From positions 2,542,001 through 2,606,000 of the forward strand of contig OY292278.1 of assembly GCA_958496175.1 (NCBI GenBank): a DNA stretch of 64,000 bases, written 5' to 3'. The notes under the pieces are model-generated. The model searched no databases. It was not told where the DNA came from and saw nothing but the letters and a program-made list of their open reading frames with translations. Positions 12,169 to 24,300 of the stretch are shown in pieces. The translations under genes were made by a program, and so were the position numbers. Each line of letters begins with the position of its first letter. Position 1 is the first letter of the stretch. The DNA comes from Sisyra terminalis (lineage: Eukaryota > Arthropoda > Insecta > Neuroptera > Sisyridae).

Positions 12169-12249
12169 CGATCACCAAGTTAAGCAACATACGAACAGTA
12201 TAGGACTTGGATGGGTGACCGCTTGGGAACATCGCGGGGCATTGGCAAG
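12164..12249 (+). rRNA. 5S rRNA-like gene, 5'-truncated, unit 1 (probable pseudogene)
   Basis: It begins TCGTCCGATCACCAAGTTAA, matching 5S rRNA from about nt 34, and runs through AGTTAAGCAACAT (A-box region), AGGACTTGGATGGGTGACCG and CTTGGGAACA (C box) to GCATTGGCAAG, the 3' end. A 14-base T-run follows directly. 5S genes use an internal type 1 pol III promoter (A box, intermediate element, C box, bound by TFIIIA), and these regions are retained. The first ~33 nt of 5S are missing and replaced by the inverted arm 12082-12168, so the product could not form 5S helix I. It is an rRNA-derived pseudogene or a 5S-derived foldback unit; transcription is possible but unproven. Confidence 0.75.
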
Positions 12250-12250
12250 C

Positions 12251-12264
12251 TTTTTTTTTTTTTT
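12251..12264 (+). terminator. Pol III-type oligo-T terminator, unit 1
   Basis: Fourteen consecutive T residues start two bases after the 5S-like 3' end. Runs of four or more T terminate RNA polymerase III; position and strand fit the plus-strand 5S arm. Confidence 0.6.
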
Positions 12265-12511
12265 ATTTTCTTTCAAATTTTTTTCTTTAAAACATTAAAT
12301 ATTATATTCCTATTAATTAAAATCATTATTTTTCTCCTGTTTCCTTAATATAAATCAAAGCAAAATGAATAAAGTCTTTTTTTACATGTAATTATTACAA
12401 AATTAAACGTTTCAAATAAAAAATAAATAAAATAATAAGTTTAATTAATAACAATTAAATATTTAATGTCTTAAAGAATTGAAACATTGAAATAAAATAA
12501 AAAAATAACCA
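12265..12511. other. A/T-rich 5S spacer 1
   Basis: Very A/T-rich sequence between the two 5S-like units, with no gene. It is homologous to the DNA after the second unit: both contain TTCTTTAAAAC, ATTATATTCCTATTAATTAA, TTTTTCTCCTGTTTCC and TACATGTAATTATTACAAAA in the same order. It is therefore the non-transcribed spacer of a tandem 5S-type repeat. Confidence 0.75.
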
Positions 12512-12594
12512 ATTCTACGCCTCGCGTTGTTCCCATGCGGTCACCCATCCAAGTCCTATACAGTTCTCATGTTGCTTAACGTTTACTGATCGTC
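12512..12594 (-). pseudogene. 5S rRNA 3'-part fragment, inverted arm of palindrome 2
   Basis: On the minus strand this reads GTTAAGCAACATGAGAACTG, TATAGGACTTGGATGGGTGA and CCGCATGGGAACAACGCGAG, the 5S A-box to C-box region. It is nearly identical to the plus-strand arm that follows (12605-12668), far more so than in unit 1, so this arm was copied from, or converted by, its partner. The end (GGCGTAGAATT) has lost the 5S 3' terminus. Confidence 0.72.
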
Positions 12595-12676
12595 CGATTA
12601 CCAAGTTAAGCAACATACGAACAGTATAGGACTTGGATGGGTGACCGCTTGGGAACATCGCGGGGCATTGGCAAGG
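12590..12676 (+). rRNA. 5S rRNA-like gene, 5'-truncated, unit 2 (probable pseudogene)
   Basis: It has the same structure as the unit 426 bp upstream: TCGTCCGATTACCAAGTTAA, then AGCAACATACGAACAGTATA, AGGACTTGGATGGGTGACCG and the 3' end GCATTGGCAAG, followed by T12. One change (CCGATTACC for CCGATCACC) falls in the conserved loop. From nt ~50 of 5S to the 3' end the sequence equals unit 1, so the promoter core is conserved between units. The 5' third is again replaced by an inverted 5S arm. Confidence 0.75.
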
Positions 12677-12688
12677 TTTTTTTTTTTT
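12677..12688 (+). terminator. Pol III-type oligo-T terminator, unit 2
   Basis: Twelve consecutive T residues follow the plus-strand 5S arm directly, in the same place as in unit 1. Confidence 0.6.
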
Positions 12689-12904
12689 AATTTCTATCAA
12701 ATTTTTTTCTTTAAAACGTTAAATATTATATTCCTATTAATTAAAATAATTATTTTTCTCCTGTTTCCCAAATATAAATCAAAGCAGAATGAATAAAGTA
12801 TTTTTTTACATGTAATTATTACAAAATTAAACGTTTCAAATAAATAATAAATAAAATAATTAGTTTATTTACATAAGAATTTAATATTGAATTTTTAAAA
12901 TGAA
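12689..12904. other. A/T-rich 5S spacer 2
   Basis: Second copy of the 5S-type spacer, ending at the satellite. It shows that the 5S-like unit plus spacer is a 426 bp tandem repeat, the normal organisation of 5S rDNA, of which two units remain here. No gene is seen. Confidence 0.72.
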
Positions 12905-13887
12905 TAAAACGTTGATTTAAATTGAAAAACTCGTCCATTTAACTGGCCTAGTTTCAGACGGAAAATGTCACATCAATTTACAGCTCCTTAACTTCCCGGT
13001 TCATATTCCCGGCAAACTGTCCCGATAAATTAATATTTCTTTCTTTATAAACTTGAAGGAAGATTCAAAAATTAATAATCAATCCAATTATAGCGACTTT
13101 AACCATCCTATATATAGTTTTTGTTCCCATTAAACATTGTCCTTGTTTCAACTTTGATATGGAATTGTGGACGTCCTGTTACCCACAGGAAGAAAATTTC
13201 TACCGATTGAAATTCAATAAAACGTCCCTTATCTTAATTTTTTGAGAAAAATAAGTCTTAATTTGAAAAATCGGCCATTAAACTGGCCTTATTTCAGACG
13301 GAAAATGTCACACCATTTTACGGCTCTAAACCTTCCCGGTTTAAATTCCCGGCAAACTATCCCGACAAATTAATGTTTCTTTTTTTGAGAACGTGGAGAA
13401 AGATTCAAACATTAATATTCAATCATACTATAGCAAAAGAAAACATCCCTTATATCTGGTTTTTCCCAATTTAAATTGTCCTTGTTTTAACTTTGGAATG
13501 GAATTGTGGACGTCCTGTTACCCACAGGAAGAAAATTTCATCAAATTGTAATTCACTTAAACGTCCCCAATCTTAATTTCTTGAGAAAACTAGGCCTTAT
13601 TTTGAAAAATCGGCCATTAAACTGGCCTTATTTCAGACGGAAAATGTCAAATCAATTTACGGCTCTTAAACTTCCCGGTTTAAATTCCCGGCAAACTATC
13701 CCGATAAATTAATGTTTGTTTTTTTGAGAACGTGGAGAAAGATTCAAACATTAATATTCAATCAGACTATAGCAAAAGAAAACATCCCTTATATCCGGTT
13801 TTTCCCAATTTAAATTGGCCTTGTTTAAACTTCTGAAATGGAATTGTGGACGTCCTGTTACCCACAGGAAGAAAATTTCTTCAAATT

Positions 13888-15912
13888 GTTATTCACATAA
13901 ACGTCCCTAATCTTAATTTCTTGAGACAAAAAAGGCTTAATTTGAAAAATCTGCCTTTAAACTGGACTTATTTCAGGCGGAAAATGTCACATCAATTTAC
14001 GGCTCCTAAACTTCCAGGTTTAAATTCCTGGCAAACTATCCCGATACATTAATGTTTCTTTTTTTGAGAACGTGGAGAAAGATTCAAACATTAATATTCA
14101 ATCAGACTATAGCAAAAAAAAACCATCCCTTACATCCGGTTTTTCCCAATTTAAATTGGCCTTGTTTTAGCTTTGAAATGGAATTGTGGACGTCCTGTTA
14201 CCCACAGGAAGAAAATTTATACCGATTGAAATTCAATAAAACGTCCCTTATCTTAATTTCTTGAGAAAAAAAAGTCTTAATTTGAAAAATCGGCCATTAA
14301 ACTGGACTTATTTCAGACGGAAAATGTCACATCAATTCACGGCTCTAAAACCTCCAGGTATAAATTTCCCGGCACATTAATGTTTCTTTTTTTGAGAACG
14401 TGGAGAAAGATTCAAACATTAATATTCAATCATACTATAGCAAAAGAAAACATCCCTTATATCCGGTTTTTCCCAATTTAAATTGTCCTTGTTTTAGCTT
14501 TAAAATGGAGTTGTGGACGTCCTGTTACCCACAGGAAGAAAATTTCTTCCGATTGTAATTCACTTAAACGTCCCCAATCTTAATTTCTTGAGAAAACTAG
14601 GCCTTATTTTGAAAAATCGGCCATTAAACTGGCCTTATTTCAGACGGAAAATGTCACATCAATTTACGGCTCTAAAACTTCCCGGTTTAAATTCCCGGCA
14701 AACTATCCCGACAAATTAATGTTTCTTTTTTTGAGAACGTGGAGAAAGATTCAAACATTAATATTCAATCAGACTATAGCAAAAAAAAACCATCCCTTAT
14801 ATCCGGTTTTTCCCAATTTAAATTGGCATTGTTTTAGCTTTGAAATGGAATTGTGGACGTCCTCTTACCCACAGGAAGAAAATTTCTTCAAATTGTAATT
14901 CACTTAAACGTCCCTTATCTTAATTTCTTGAGAAAACTAGGTCTTATTTTGAAAAATCTGTCAATAAACAGGCCTTATTTCAGACGGAAAATGTCTCATC
15001 TATTTAAGGCTCTAAAACTTCCCGGTTTAAATTTCCGGCAAACTATCCCGATACATTAATGTTTCTTTTTTTGAGAACGTGGAAAAAGATTCAAACATTT
15101 ATATTCAATCAGACTATAGCAAAAAAAACCATCCCTTATATCCGGTTTTTCCCAATTTAAATTGGCCTTGTTTAAACTTTTGAAATGGAATTGTGGACGT
15201 CCTGTTACCCACAGGAAGAAAATTTCTTCAAATTGTAATTCACTTAAACGTCCCTAATCTTAATTTCTTGAGAAAACTAGGCCTTATTTTGAAAAATCTG
15301 TCATTAAACAGGCCTTATTTCAGACGGAAAATGTCACATTAATTTACGGCTCTAAAACTACCAGGTTTAAACTCCTGGCAAACTATCCCGATACATTAAT
15401 GTTTCTTTTTTTGAGAACTTGGAGAAAGATTCAAACATTAATATTCAATCAGACTATAGCAAAAAAAACCATCCCTTAAATCCGGTTTTTCCCAATTTAA
15501 ATTGGCCTTGTTTAAACTTCTGAAATGGAATTGTGGACGTCCTGTTACCCACAGGAAGAAAATTTCTTCAAATTGTTATTCACATAAACGTCCCTAATCT
15601 TAATTTCTTGAGAAAACTAGGCCTTATTTTGAAAAATCTGTCATTAAACAGGCCTTATTTAAGACGGAAAATGTCATATCCATTTACGGCTCTAAAACTT
15701 CCCGGTTTAAACTCCCTGCAAACTATCCCGATACATTAATGTTTCTTTTTTTGAGAACTTGGAGAAAGATTCAAACATTAATATTCAATCAGACTATAGC
15801 AAAAGAAAATATCCCTTATATCCGGTATTCCCAATTTAAATTGGCCTTGTTTTAGATTTGAAATGGAATTGTGGTCGTCGTGTTACCCACAGGAAGAAAA
15901 TTTCTTCAAATT
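13888..15912 (+). repeat. Higher-order repeat, 2025 bp, copy 1
   Basis: Six monomers whose variant order is repeated directly downstream at an offset of 2025 bp (14052/16077, 14513/16538, 14853/16878, 15533/17558). The pattern includes the unusual GAGACAAAAAAGGC and the shortened CCCGGCACATTAATG monomer. Matching stops about 130 bp before the end of the unit. Confidence 0.85.
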
Positions 15913-17780
15913 GTAATTCACTTAAACGTCCCTAATCTTAATTTCTTGAGACAAAAAAGGCTTAATTTGAAAAATCTGCCTTTAAACTGGACTTATTTCA
16001 GGCGGAAAATGTCACATCAATTTACGGCTCCTAAACTTCCAGGTTTAAATTCCTGGCAAACTATCCCGATACATTAATGTTTCTTTTTTTGAGAACGTGG
16101 AGAAAGATTCAAACATTAATATTCAATCAGACTATAGCAAAAAAAAACCATCCCTTACATCCGGTTTTTCCCAATTTAAATTGGCCTTGTTTTAGCTTTG
16201 AAATGGAATTGTGGACGTCCTGTTACCCACAGGAAGAAAATTTATACCGATTGAAATTCAATAAAACGTCCCTTGTCTTAATTTCTTGAGAAAAAAAAGT
16301 CTTAATTTGAAAAATCGGCCATTAAACTGGACTTATTTCAGACGGAAAATGTCACATCAATTCACGGCTCTAAAACCTCCAGGTATAAATTTCCCGGCAC
16401 ATTAATGTTTCTTTTTTTGAGAACGTGGAGAAAGATTCAAACATTAATATTCAATCATACTATAGCAAAAGAAAACATCCCTTATATCCGGTTTTTCCCA
16501 ATTTAAATTGTCCTTGTTTTAGCTTTAAAATGGAGTTGTGGACGTCCTGTTACCCACAGGAAGAAAATTTCTTCCGATTGTAATTCACTTAAACGTCCCC
16601 AATCTTAATTTCTTGAGAAAACTAGGCCTTATTTTGAAAAATCGGCCATTAAACTGGCCTTATTTCAGACGGAAAATGTCACATCAATTTACGGCTCTAA
16701 AACTTCCCGGTTTAAATTCCCGGCAAACTATCCCGACAAATTAATGTTTCTTTTTTTGAGAACGTGGAGAAAGATTCAAACATTAATATTCAATCAGACT
16801 ATAGCAAAAAAAAACCATCCCTTATATCCGGTTTTTCCCAATTTAAATTGGCATTGTTTTAGCTTTGAAATGGAATTGTGGACGTCCTCTTACCCACAGG
16901 AAGAAAATTTCTTCAAATTGTAATTCACTTAAACGTCCCTTATCTTAATTTCTTGAGAAAACTAGGTCTTATTTTGAAAAATCTGTCAATAAACAGGCCT
17001 TATTTCAGACGGAAAATGTCTCATCTATTTAAGGCTCTAAAACTTCCCGGTTTAAATTTCCGGCAAACTATCCCGATACATTAATGTTTCTTTTTTTGAG
17101 AACGTGGAAAAAGATTCAAACATTTATATTCAATCAGACTATAGCAAAAAAAACCATCCCTTATATCCGGTTTTTCCCAATTTAAATTGGCCTTGTTTAA
17201 ACTTTTGAAATGGAATTGTGGACGTCCTGTTACCCACAGGAAGAAAATTTCTTCAAATTGTAATTCACTTAAACGTCCCTAATCTTAATTTCTTGAGAAA
17301 ACTAGGCCTTATTTTGAAAAATCTGTCATTAAACAGGCCTTATTTCAGACGGAAAATGTCACATTAATTTACGGCTCTAAAACTACCAGGTTTAAACTCC
17401 TGGCAAACTATCCCGATACATTAATGTTTCTTTTTTTGAGAACTTGGAGAAAGATTCAAACATTAATATTCAATCAGACTATAGCAAAAAAAACCATCCC
17501 TTAAATCCGGTTTTTCCCAATTTAAATTGGCCTTGTTTAAACTTCTGAAATGGAATTGTGGACGTCCTGTTACCCACAGGAAGAAAATTTCTTCAAATTG
17601 TTATTCACATAAACGTCCCTAATCTTAATTTCTTGAGAAAACTAGGCCTTATTTTGAAAAATCTGTCATTAAACAGGCCTTATTTAAGACGGAAAATGTC
17701 ATATCCATTTACGGCTCTAAAACTTCCCGGTTTAAACTCCCTGCAAACTATCCCGATACATTAATGTTTCTTTTTTTGAG
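15913..17780 (+). repeat. Higher-order repeat, 2025 bp, copy 2
   Basis: Near-identical to the preceding unit, with rare single-base differences such as CCCTTGTCTTAAT at 16271 for CCCTTATCTTAAT. Near 17780 it switches to a different variant (GAGAGCTTGGAGAAAGATTC), which marks the breakpoint. Confidence 0.85.
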
Positions 17781-20700
17781 AGCTTGGAGAAAGATTCAAG
17801 CATTAATATTCAATTAAACTATAGCAAAAGAAACCATCCCTTATATCCGGTTTTTTCCAATTTAAATTGTCCTTGTTTTAGCTTTAAAATGGAGTTGTGG
17901 ACGTCCTGTTACCCACAGGATGAAAATTTCTTCAAATTGTAATTCACTTAAACGTCCCTAATCTTAATTTCTTGAAAAAACTAGGCCTTATTTTGAAAAA
18001 TCGGCCATTAAACTGGCCTTATTTCAGACGGAAAATGTCACATCAATTTACGGCTCTAAAACCTCCAGGTTTAAATTCCTGGCAAACTATCCTGATACAT
18101 TAATGTTTCTTTTTTTGAGAACTTGGAGAAAGATTCAAACATTAATATTCAATCAGACTATAGCTAAAGAAAACATCCCTTATATCCGGTTTTTTCCAAT
18201 TTAAATTGTCCTTGTTTTAGCTTTAAAATGGAGTTGTGGACGTCCTGTTACCCAAAGGAAGAAAATTTCTTCAAATTGTAATTCACTTAAACGTCCCTAA
18301 TCTTAATTTCTTGAGAAAACTAGGCCTTATTTTGAAAAATCGGCCATTAAACTGGCCTTATTTCAGACGGAAAATGTCACATCAATTTACGGCTCTAAAA
18401 CTTCCGGTTTAAATTCCCGGCAAACTATCTCGATACATTAATGTTTCTTTTTTTGAGAGCTTGGAAAAAGATTCAAGCATTAATATTCAATTAAACTATA
18501 GCAAAAGAAACCATCCCTTATATCCGGTTTTTTCCAATTTAAATTGTCCTTGTTTTAGCTTTAAAATGGAGTTGTGGACGTCCTGTTACCCACAGGAAGA
18601 AAATTTCTTCAAATTGTAATTCACTTAAACGTCCCCAATCTTACTTTCTTGAGAAAACTAGGCCTTATTTTGAAAAATCGGCCATTAAACTGGCCTTATT
18701 TCAGACGGAAAATGTCATATCAATTTACGGCTCTTAAACTTCCCGGTTTAAATTCCCGGCAAACTATCCCGATAAATTAATGTTTCTTTTTTTGAGAACG
18801 TGGAGAAAGATTCAAACATTAATATTCAATCAGACTATAGCAAAAGGAAACATCCCTTATATCCGGTTTTTCCCAATTTAAATTGGCCTTGTATTAGCTT
18901 TGAAATGGAATTGTGGACGTCCTGTTACCCACAGGAAGAAAATTTCTTCAAATTGTAATTCACTTAAACGTCCCTAATCTTAATTTCTTGAGAAAACTAG
19001 GCCTTATTTTGAAAAATCGGCCATTAAACTGGCCTTATTTCAGACGGAAAATGTCACATCAATTTACGGCTCTAAAACTTCCCGGTTTAAATTCCCGGCA
19101 AACTGTCCCGATAAATTAATGTTTCTCTTTTTGAGAACTTGGAGAAAGATTCAAACATTAATATTCACTCAGACTATAGCTAAAAAAAACCATCCCTTAT
19201 ATCCGGTTTTTCCCAATTTAAATTGGCATTGTTTTAGCTTTGAAATGGAATTGTGGACGTCCTCTTACCCACAGGAAGAAAATTTCTTCAAATTGTAATT
19301 CACTTAAACGTCCCTAATCTTAATTTCTTGAGAAAACTAGGCCTTATTTTGAAAAATCTGTCATTAAACAGGCCTTATTTCAGACGGAAAATGTCCCATC
19401 AATTTACGGCTCTAAAACTTCCAGGTTTAAATTCCCGGCAAACTGTCCCGATAAATTAATGTTTCTCTTTTTGAGAACTTGGAGAAAGATTCAAACATTA
19501 ATATTCAATCAGACTATAGCAAAAAAAACCATCCCTTATATCCGGTTTTTCCCAATTTAAATTGGCCTTGTTTTAGCTTTGAAATGGAATTGTGGACGTC
19601 TTGTTACCCACAGGAAGAAAATTTCTACCGACTGAAATTCAATAAAACGTCCCTTATCTTAATTTCTTGAGAAAAATAAGTCTTAATTTGAAAAATCGGC
19701 CATTAAACTGGCCTTATTTCCGACGGAAAATGTCACATAATTTACGGCTCTAAAACCTCTAGGTTTAAATTCCTTGCAAACTATCCTGATACATTAATGT
19801 TTCTTTTTTTGAGAACGTGGAGAAAGATTCAAACATTAATATTCAATCAGACTATAGCAAAAGAAAACATCCCTTATATCCGGTTTTTTCCAATTTAAAT
19901 TGGCCTTGTTTTAACTTTGAAATGGAATTGTGGACGTCCTGTTACCCACAGGAAGAAAATTTCTTCCGATTGTAATTCAATAAAACGTCAACAATCTTAA
20001 TTTATTGGAGAAACTAGGCCTTATTTTGAAAAATCTGTCATTAAACAGGCCTTATTTCAGACGGAAAATGTCACATCTATTTAAGGCTCTAAAACTTCCC
20101 GGTTTAAATTCCCGGCAAACTATCCCGATACATTAATGTTTCTTTTTTTGAGAACGTCGAGAAAGATTCAAACATTAATATTCAATCAGACTATAGCAAA
20201 AAAAACAATCCCTAATATCCTGTTTTTCCCAATTTTAATTGTCCTTGTTTTAGCTTTGAAATGGAATTGTGGACGTCCTGTTACCCACAGGAAGAAAATT
20301 TCTATCGATTGTAATTCAATAAAACGTCCCTTATCCTAATTTCTTGAGATAACTAAGCCTTATATTGAAAAATCGGCCATTAAACTGGCCTTTTTTCAGA
20401 CGGAAAATGTCACATCAATTTACGGCTCTAAAACCTCTAGGTTTAAATTCCTGGCAAACTATCCTGATACATTAATGTTTCTTTATTTGAGAACTTGGAG
20501 AAAGATTCAAACATTAATATTCAATCAGACTATAGCTAAAAAAAACCATCCCTTATATCCGGTTTTTCCCAATTTAAATTGGTATTGTTTTAGCTTTGAA
20601 ATGGAATTGTGGACGTCCTCTTACCCACAGGAAGAAAATTTCTTCAAATTGTAATTCACTTAAACGTCCCTAATCTTAATTTCTTGAGAAAACTAGGCCT

Positions 20701-20990
20701 TATTTTGAAAAATCTGTCATTAAACAGGCCTTATTTCAGACGGAAAATGTCCCATCAATTTACGGCTCTAAAACTTCCAGGTTTAAATTCCCGGCAAACT
20801 GTCCCGATAAATTAATGTTTCTCTTTTTGAGAACTTGGAGAAAGATTCAAACATTAATATTCAATCAGACTATAGCAAAAAAAACCATCCCTTAAATCCG
20901 GTTTTTCCCAATTTAAATTGGCCTTGTTTTAACTTTGAAATGGAATTGTGGACGTCCTGTTACCCACAGGAAGAAAATTTCTTTCCATTG

Positions 20991-21344
20991 TTATTTATTA
21001 GATAGCCTTAAATCTACAAACATTGATATAACAAGGCCTAAATTCATTTTCTAAATTATTTCTTTTTTCAAACAATTCTAATTTGTTGGCAATTCGAATT
21101 GTTTAGAATTTTGAATTAAGACAACGCCACAATGTGTTTCGAATTTAGTTGGAAGCTATGAGTACATCCACCTGACTCACAGGTGGCACTAAAAACTTAA
21201 GGTGGTTAAGTGACATTACATGTCAAGAGTTCACACGTTCTAGCATAGATGGAAAGACAGCAGATGTCAATTTGACAACTAACTTTTGATAGTATTTCAA
21301 ATTTTAATTGTATATAATATTAAAATTTAATTGTATTTCTTCAC
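20991..21344. repeat. 354 bp non-satellite insert, copy 1
   Basis: The array is interrupted by sequence unrelated to the monomer. It contains a perfect hairpin CCACCTG-ACTCA-CAGGTGG, the short dyads TGACATTACATGTCA and GTCAATTTGAC, an imperfect AAACAATTC...GAATTGTTT pair and an A/T-rich tail. Its first ~65 bp (TTAGATAGCCTTAAATCTAC and on) resemble the satellite-like DNA just after it (CACTAAAAAGCCTTAAATCT), so the insert lies between diverged direct repeats. There is no reading frame. It lengthens its host monomer from ~340 to ~697 bp. Confidence 0.8.
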
Positions 21345-24300
21345 ATTGTAAATCACTAAAAAGCCTTAAATCTAAAAACGTTGAGAAAACAAGGCCTTAT
21401 ATTGAAAAAACACCGTTTTAAACGGCCTAATTTCTGACGGAAAATGTCACATCAATTTACGGCTCTAAAACTTCCCGGTTTAAATTCCCGGCAAACTATC
21501 CCGAAAAATTAATGTTTCTTTTTTTGAGAACGTGGAGAAAGATTCAAACATTAATATTCAATCAGACTATAGCAAAAGAAAACATCCCTTATATCCTGTT
21601 TTTCCCAATTTAAATTGGCCTTGTTTAAACTTTGAAATGGAATTGTGGACGTCCTGTTACCCACAGGAAGAAAATTTCTTCAAATTGTAATTCACTTAAA
21701 CGTCCCTAATCTTAATTTCTTGAAAAAACTTGGCCTTATATTGAAAAATCTGTCATTAAACAGGCCTTATTTCAGACGGAAAATGTCACATCTATTTAAG
21801 GCTCTAAAACTTCCCGGTTTAAATTCCCGGCAAACTATCCCGATACATTTATGTTTCTTTTTTTGAGAACGTGGGAAAAGATTCAAACATTAATATTCAA
21901 TCAGACTATAGCAAAAGAAAACATCCCTTATATCCTGTTTTTCCCAATTTAAATTGGCCTTGTTAAAACTTTGAAATGGAATTGTGGACGTCCTGTTACC
22001 CACAGGAAGAAAATTTCTTCAAATTGTAATTCACTTAAACGTCCCTAATCTTAATTTCTTGAGAAAACTATGCCTTATTTTGAAAAATCTGTCATTAAAC
22101 AGGCCTTATTTCAGACGGAAAATGTCACATCTATTTAAGGCTCTAAAACTTCCCGGTTTAAATTCCCGGCAAACTATCCCGATACATAAATGTTTCTTTT
22201 TTGGAGAACGTGGGGAATGATTCAAACATTAATATTCAATCAGACTATAGCAAAAGAAAACATCCCTTATATCTGGTTTTTTCCAATTTAAATTGTCCTT
22301 GTTTTAACTTTGAAATGGAATTGTGGACGTCCTGTTACCCACAAGAAGAAAATTTCATCAAATTGTAATTCACTTAAACGTCCCCAATCTTAATTTCTTG
22401 AGAAAACTAGGACTTATTTTGAAAAATCGGCCATTAAACTAGCTTTATTTCAGACGGAAAATGTCAAATCAATTTACGGCTCTTAAACTTCCCGGTTTAA
22501 ATTCCCGGCAAACTATCCCGATAAATTAATGTTTCTTTTTTTGAGAACGTGGAGAAAGATTCAAACATTAATACTCAATCAGACTATAGCAATAGAAAAC
22601 ATCCCTTATATCCGGTTTTTCCCAATTTAAATTGGCCATGTTTTTGCTTTGAAATGGAATTGTGGACGTCCTGTTACCCACAGGAAGAAAATTTCTTCAA
22701 ATTGTAATTCCCTTAAACGTCCCCAATCTTAATTTCTTGAGAAAACTAAGCCTTATATTGAAAAATCGGCCATTAAACTAGCTTTATTTCAGACGGAAAA
22801 TGTCACATCAATTTACGGCTCTAAAACTTCCAGGTTTAAATTCCTGGCAAACTATCCCGATACATTAATGTTTCTTTTTTTGAGAACGTGGAGAAAGATT
22901 CAAACATTAATATTCAATCAGACTATAGCTAAAGAAAACATCCCTTATATCCGGTTTTTCCCAATTTAAATTGGCCTTGTTTTAGCTTTGAAATGGAATT
23001 GTGGACGTCCTGTTACCCACAGGAAGAAAATTTCTACCGATTGAAATTCAATAAAACTTCCCTTATCTTAATTTTTTGAGAAAAATAAGTCTTAATTTGA
23101 ATAATCGGCCATTAAACTGGCCTTATTTCAGACGGAAAATGTCAAATCAATTTACGGCTCTAAACCTTCCCGGTTTAAATTCCCGGCAAACTATCCCGAC
23201 AAATTAATGTTTCTTTTTTTGAGAACGTGGAGAAAGATTCAAACATTAATACTCAATCAGACTATAGCAATAGAAAACATCCCTTATATCCGGTTTTTCC
23301 CAATTTAAATTGGCCATGTTTTAGCTTTGAAATGGAATTGTGGACGTCCTGTTACCCACAGGAAGAAAATTTCTTCAAATTGTAATTCAATTAAACGTCC
23401 CCAATCTTAATTTCTTGAGAAAACTAAGCCTTATATTGAAAAATCGGCCATTAAACTAGCTTTATTTCAGACGGAAAATGTCACATCAATTTACGGCTCT
23501 AAAACTTCCAGGTTTAAATTCCTGGCAAACTATCCCGATACATTAATGTTTCTTTTTTTGAGAACGTGGAGAAAGATTCAAACATTAATATTCAATCATA
23601 CTATAGCAAAAGAAAACATCCCTTATATCCGGTTTTTCCCAATTTAAATTGTCCTAGTTTTAACTTTGACATGGAATTGTGGACGTCCTGTTACCCACAG
23701 GAAGAAAATATCTCCAAATTGTAATTCACTTAAACGTCCCTAATCTTAATTTCTTGAGAAAACTAGGCCTTATTTTAAAAAATCGGCCATTAAACTGGCC
23801 TTATTTCAGACGGAAAATGTCACATCAATTTACGGCTCTAAAACTTCCCGGTTTAAATTCCCGGCAAACTATCCCGATAAATTAATGTTTCTTTTTTTGA
23901 GAACGTGGAGGAAGATTCAAACATTAATATTCAATCAGACTATAGCTAAAAAAAACCATCCCTTATATCCGGTTTTTCCCAATTTAAATTGGCCTTGTTT
24001 AAACTTTTGAAATGGAATTGTGGACGTCCTGTTACCCACAGGAAGAAAATTTCTTCAAATTGTAATTCACTTAAACGTCCCTAATCTTAATTTCTTGGGA
24101 AAACTAGGCCTTATTTTGAAAAATCTGTCATTAAACAGGCCTTATTTCAGAAGGAAAATGTCACATTAATTTACGGCTCTAAAACTACCAGGTTTAAACT
24201 CCTGGCAAACTATCCCGATACATTAATGTTTCTTTTTTTGAGAACTTGGAGAAAGATTCAAACATTAATATTCAATCAGACTATAGCAAAAAAAACCATC

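Larger units (their letters stand above)
12082..12249. repeat. Head-to-head 5S palindrome, unit 1
   Basis: The centre is GATCG-TC-CGATC at 12162-12173. Outward from it, the arms pair as GTTGCTTAAC with GTTAAGCAAC, then ATCCAAATT with GACTTGGAT (partial), TGTTCCCAA with TTGGGAACA, and CGCGC with CGCGG at the ends. About 80 nt on each side are related, so the DNA or a run-through RNA could fold into one long imperfect hairpin. The structure is made of two 5S 3' parts facing away from a shared centre. Confidence 0.8.
12512..12676. repeat. Head-to-head 5S palindrome, unit 2
   Basis: The centre is GATCG-TC-CGATT near 12593. Beyond a 24 nt non-identical loop (12581-12604), about 63 bp on each side are almost perfectly complementary (12517-12580 with 12605-12668), including the full C-box. 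This is a stronger hairpin than unit 1. Confidence 0.8.
12905..20990 (+). repeat. Satellite array, subfamily C, segment 1
   Basis: The 339-340 bp monomer resumes with a decayed first copy (12905-13140: CTCGTCCATTTAACTGGCC, CTTCCCGGTTCATATTCCCG) and then becomes regular. The landmark GTGGACGTCCTGTTACCCAC recurs every 339-340 bp (13506, 13846, 14513, 14853, 15533 and so on). Subfamily C differs from A by AAATTGTAATTCACTTAAAC after TTTCTTC and by mixed variants at two dyads: CCCGG/CCCGG or CCAGG/CCTGG, and GGCCATTAAACTGGCC or CTGTCATTAAACAGGCC. Some monomers carry internal deletions, for example one near 14360 and 16385 that lost about 12 bp around CCCGGCACATTAATG. Confidence 0.96.

Noticed and set aside
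12164..12249. Functional 5S rRNA gene
   Set aside because: The first ~33 nt of 5S are missing and the region between A and C boxes departs from canonical 5S, so helix I and normal 5S folding are not possible.
12515..12700. 61-codon minus-strand frame over the 5S palindrome (also 56055-56240)
   Set aside because: It lies across the inverted 5S arms, and the 5S-like RNA structure explains the sequence better.
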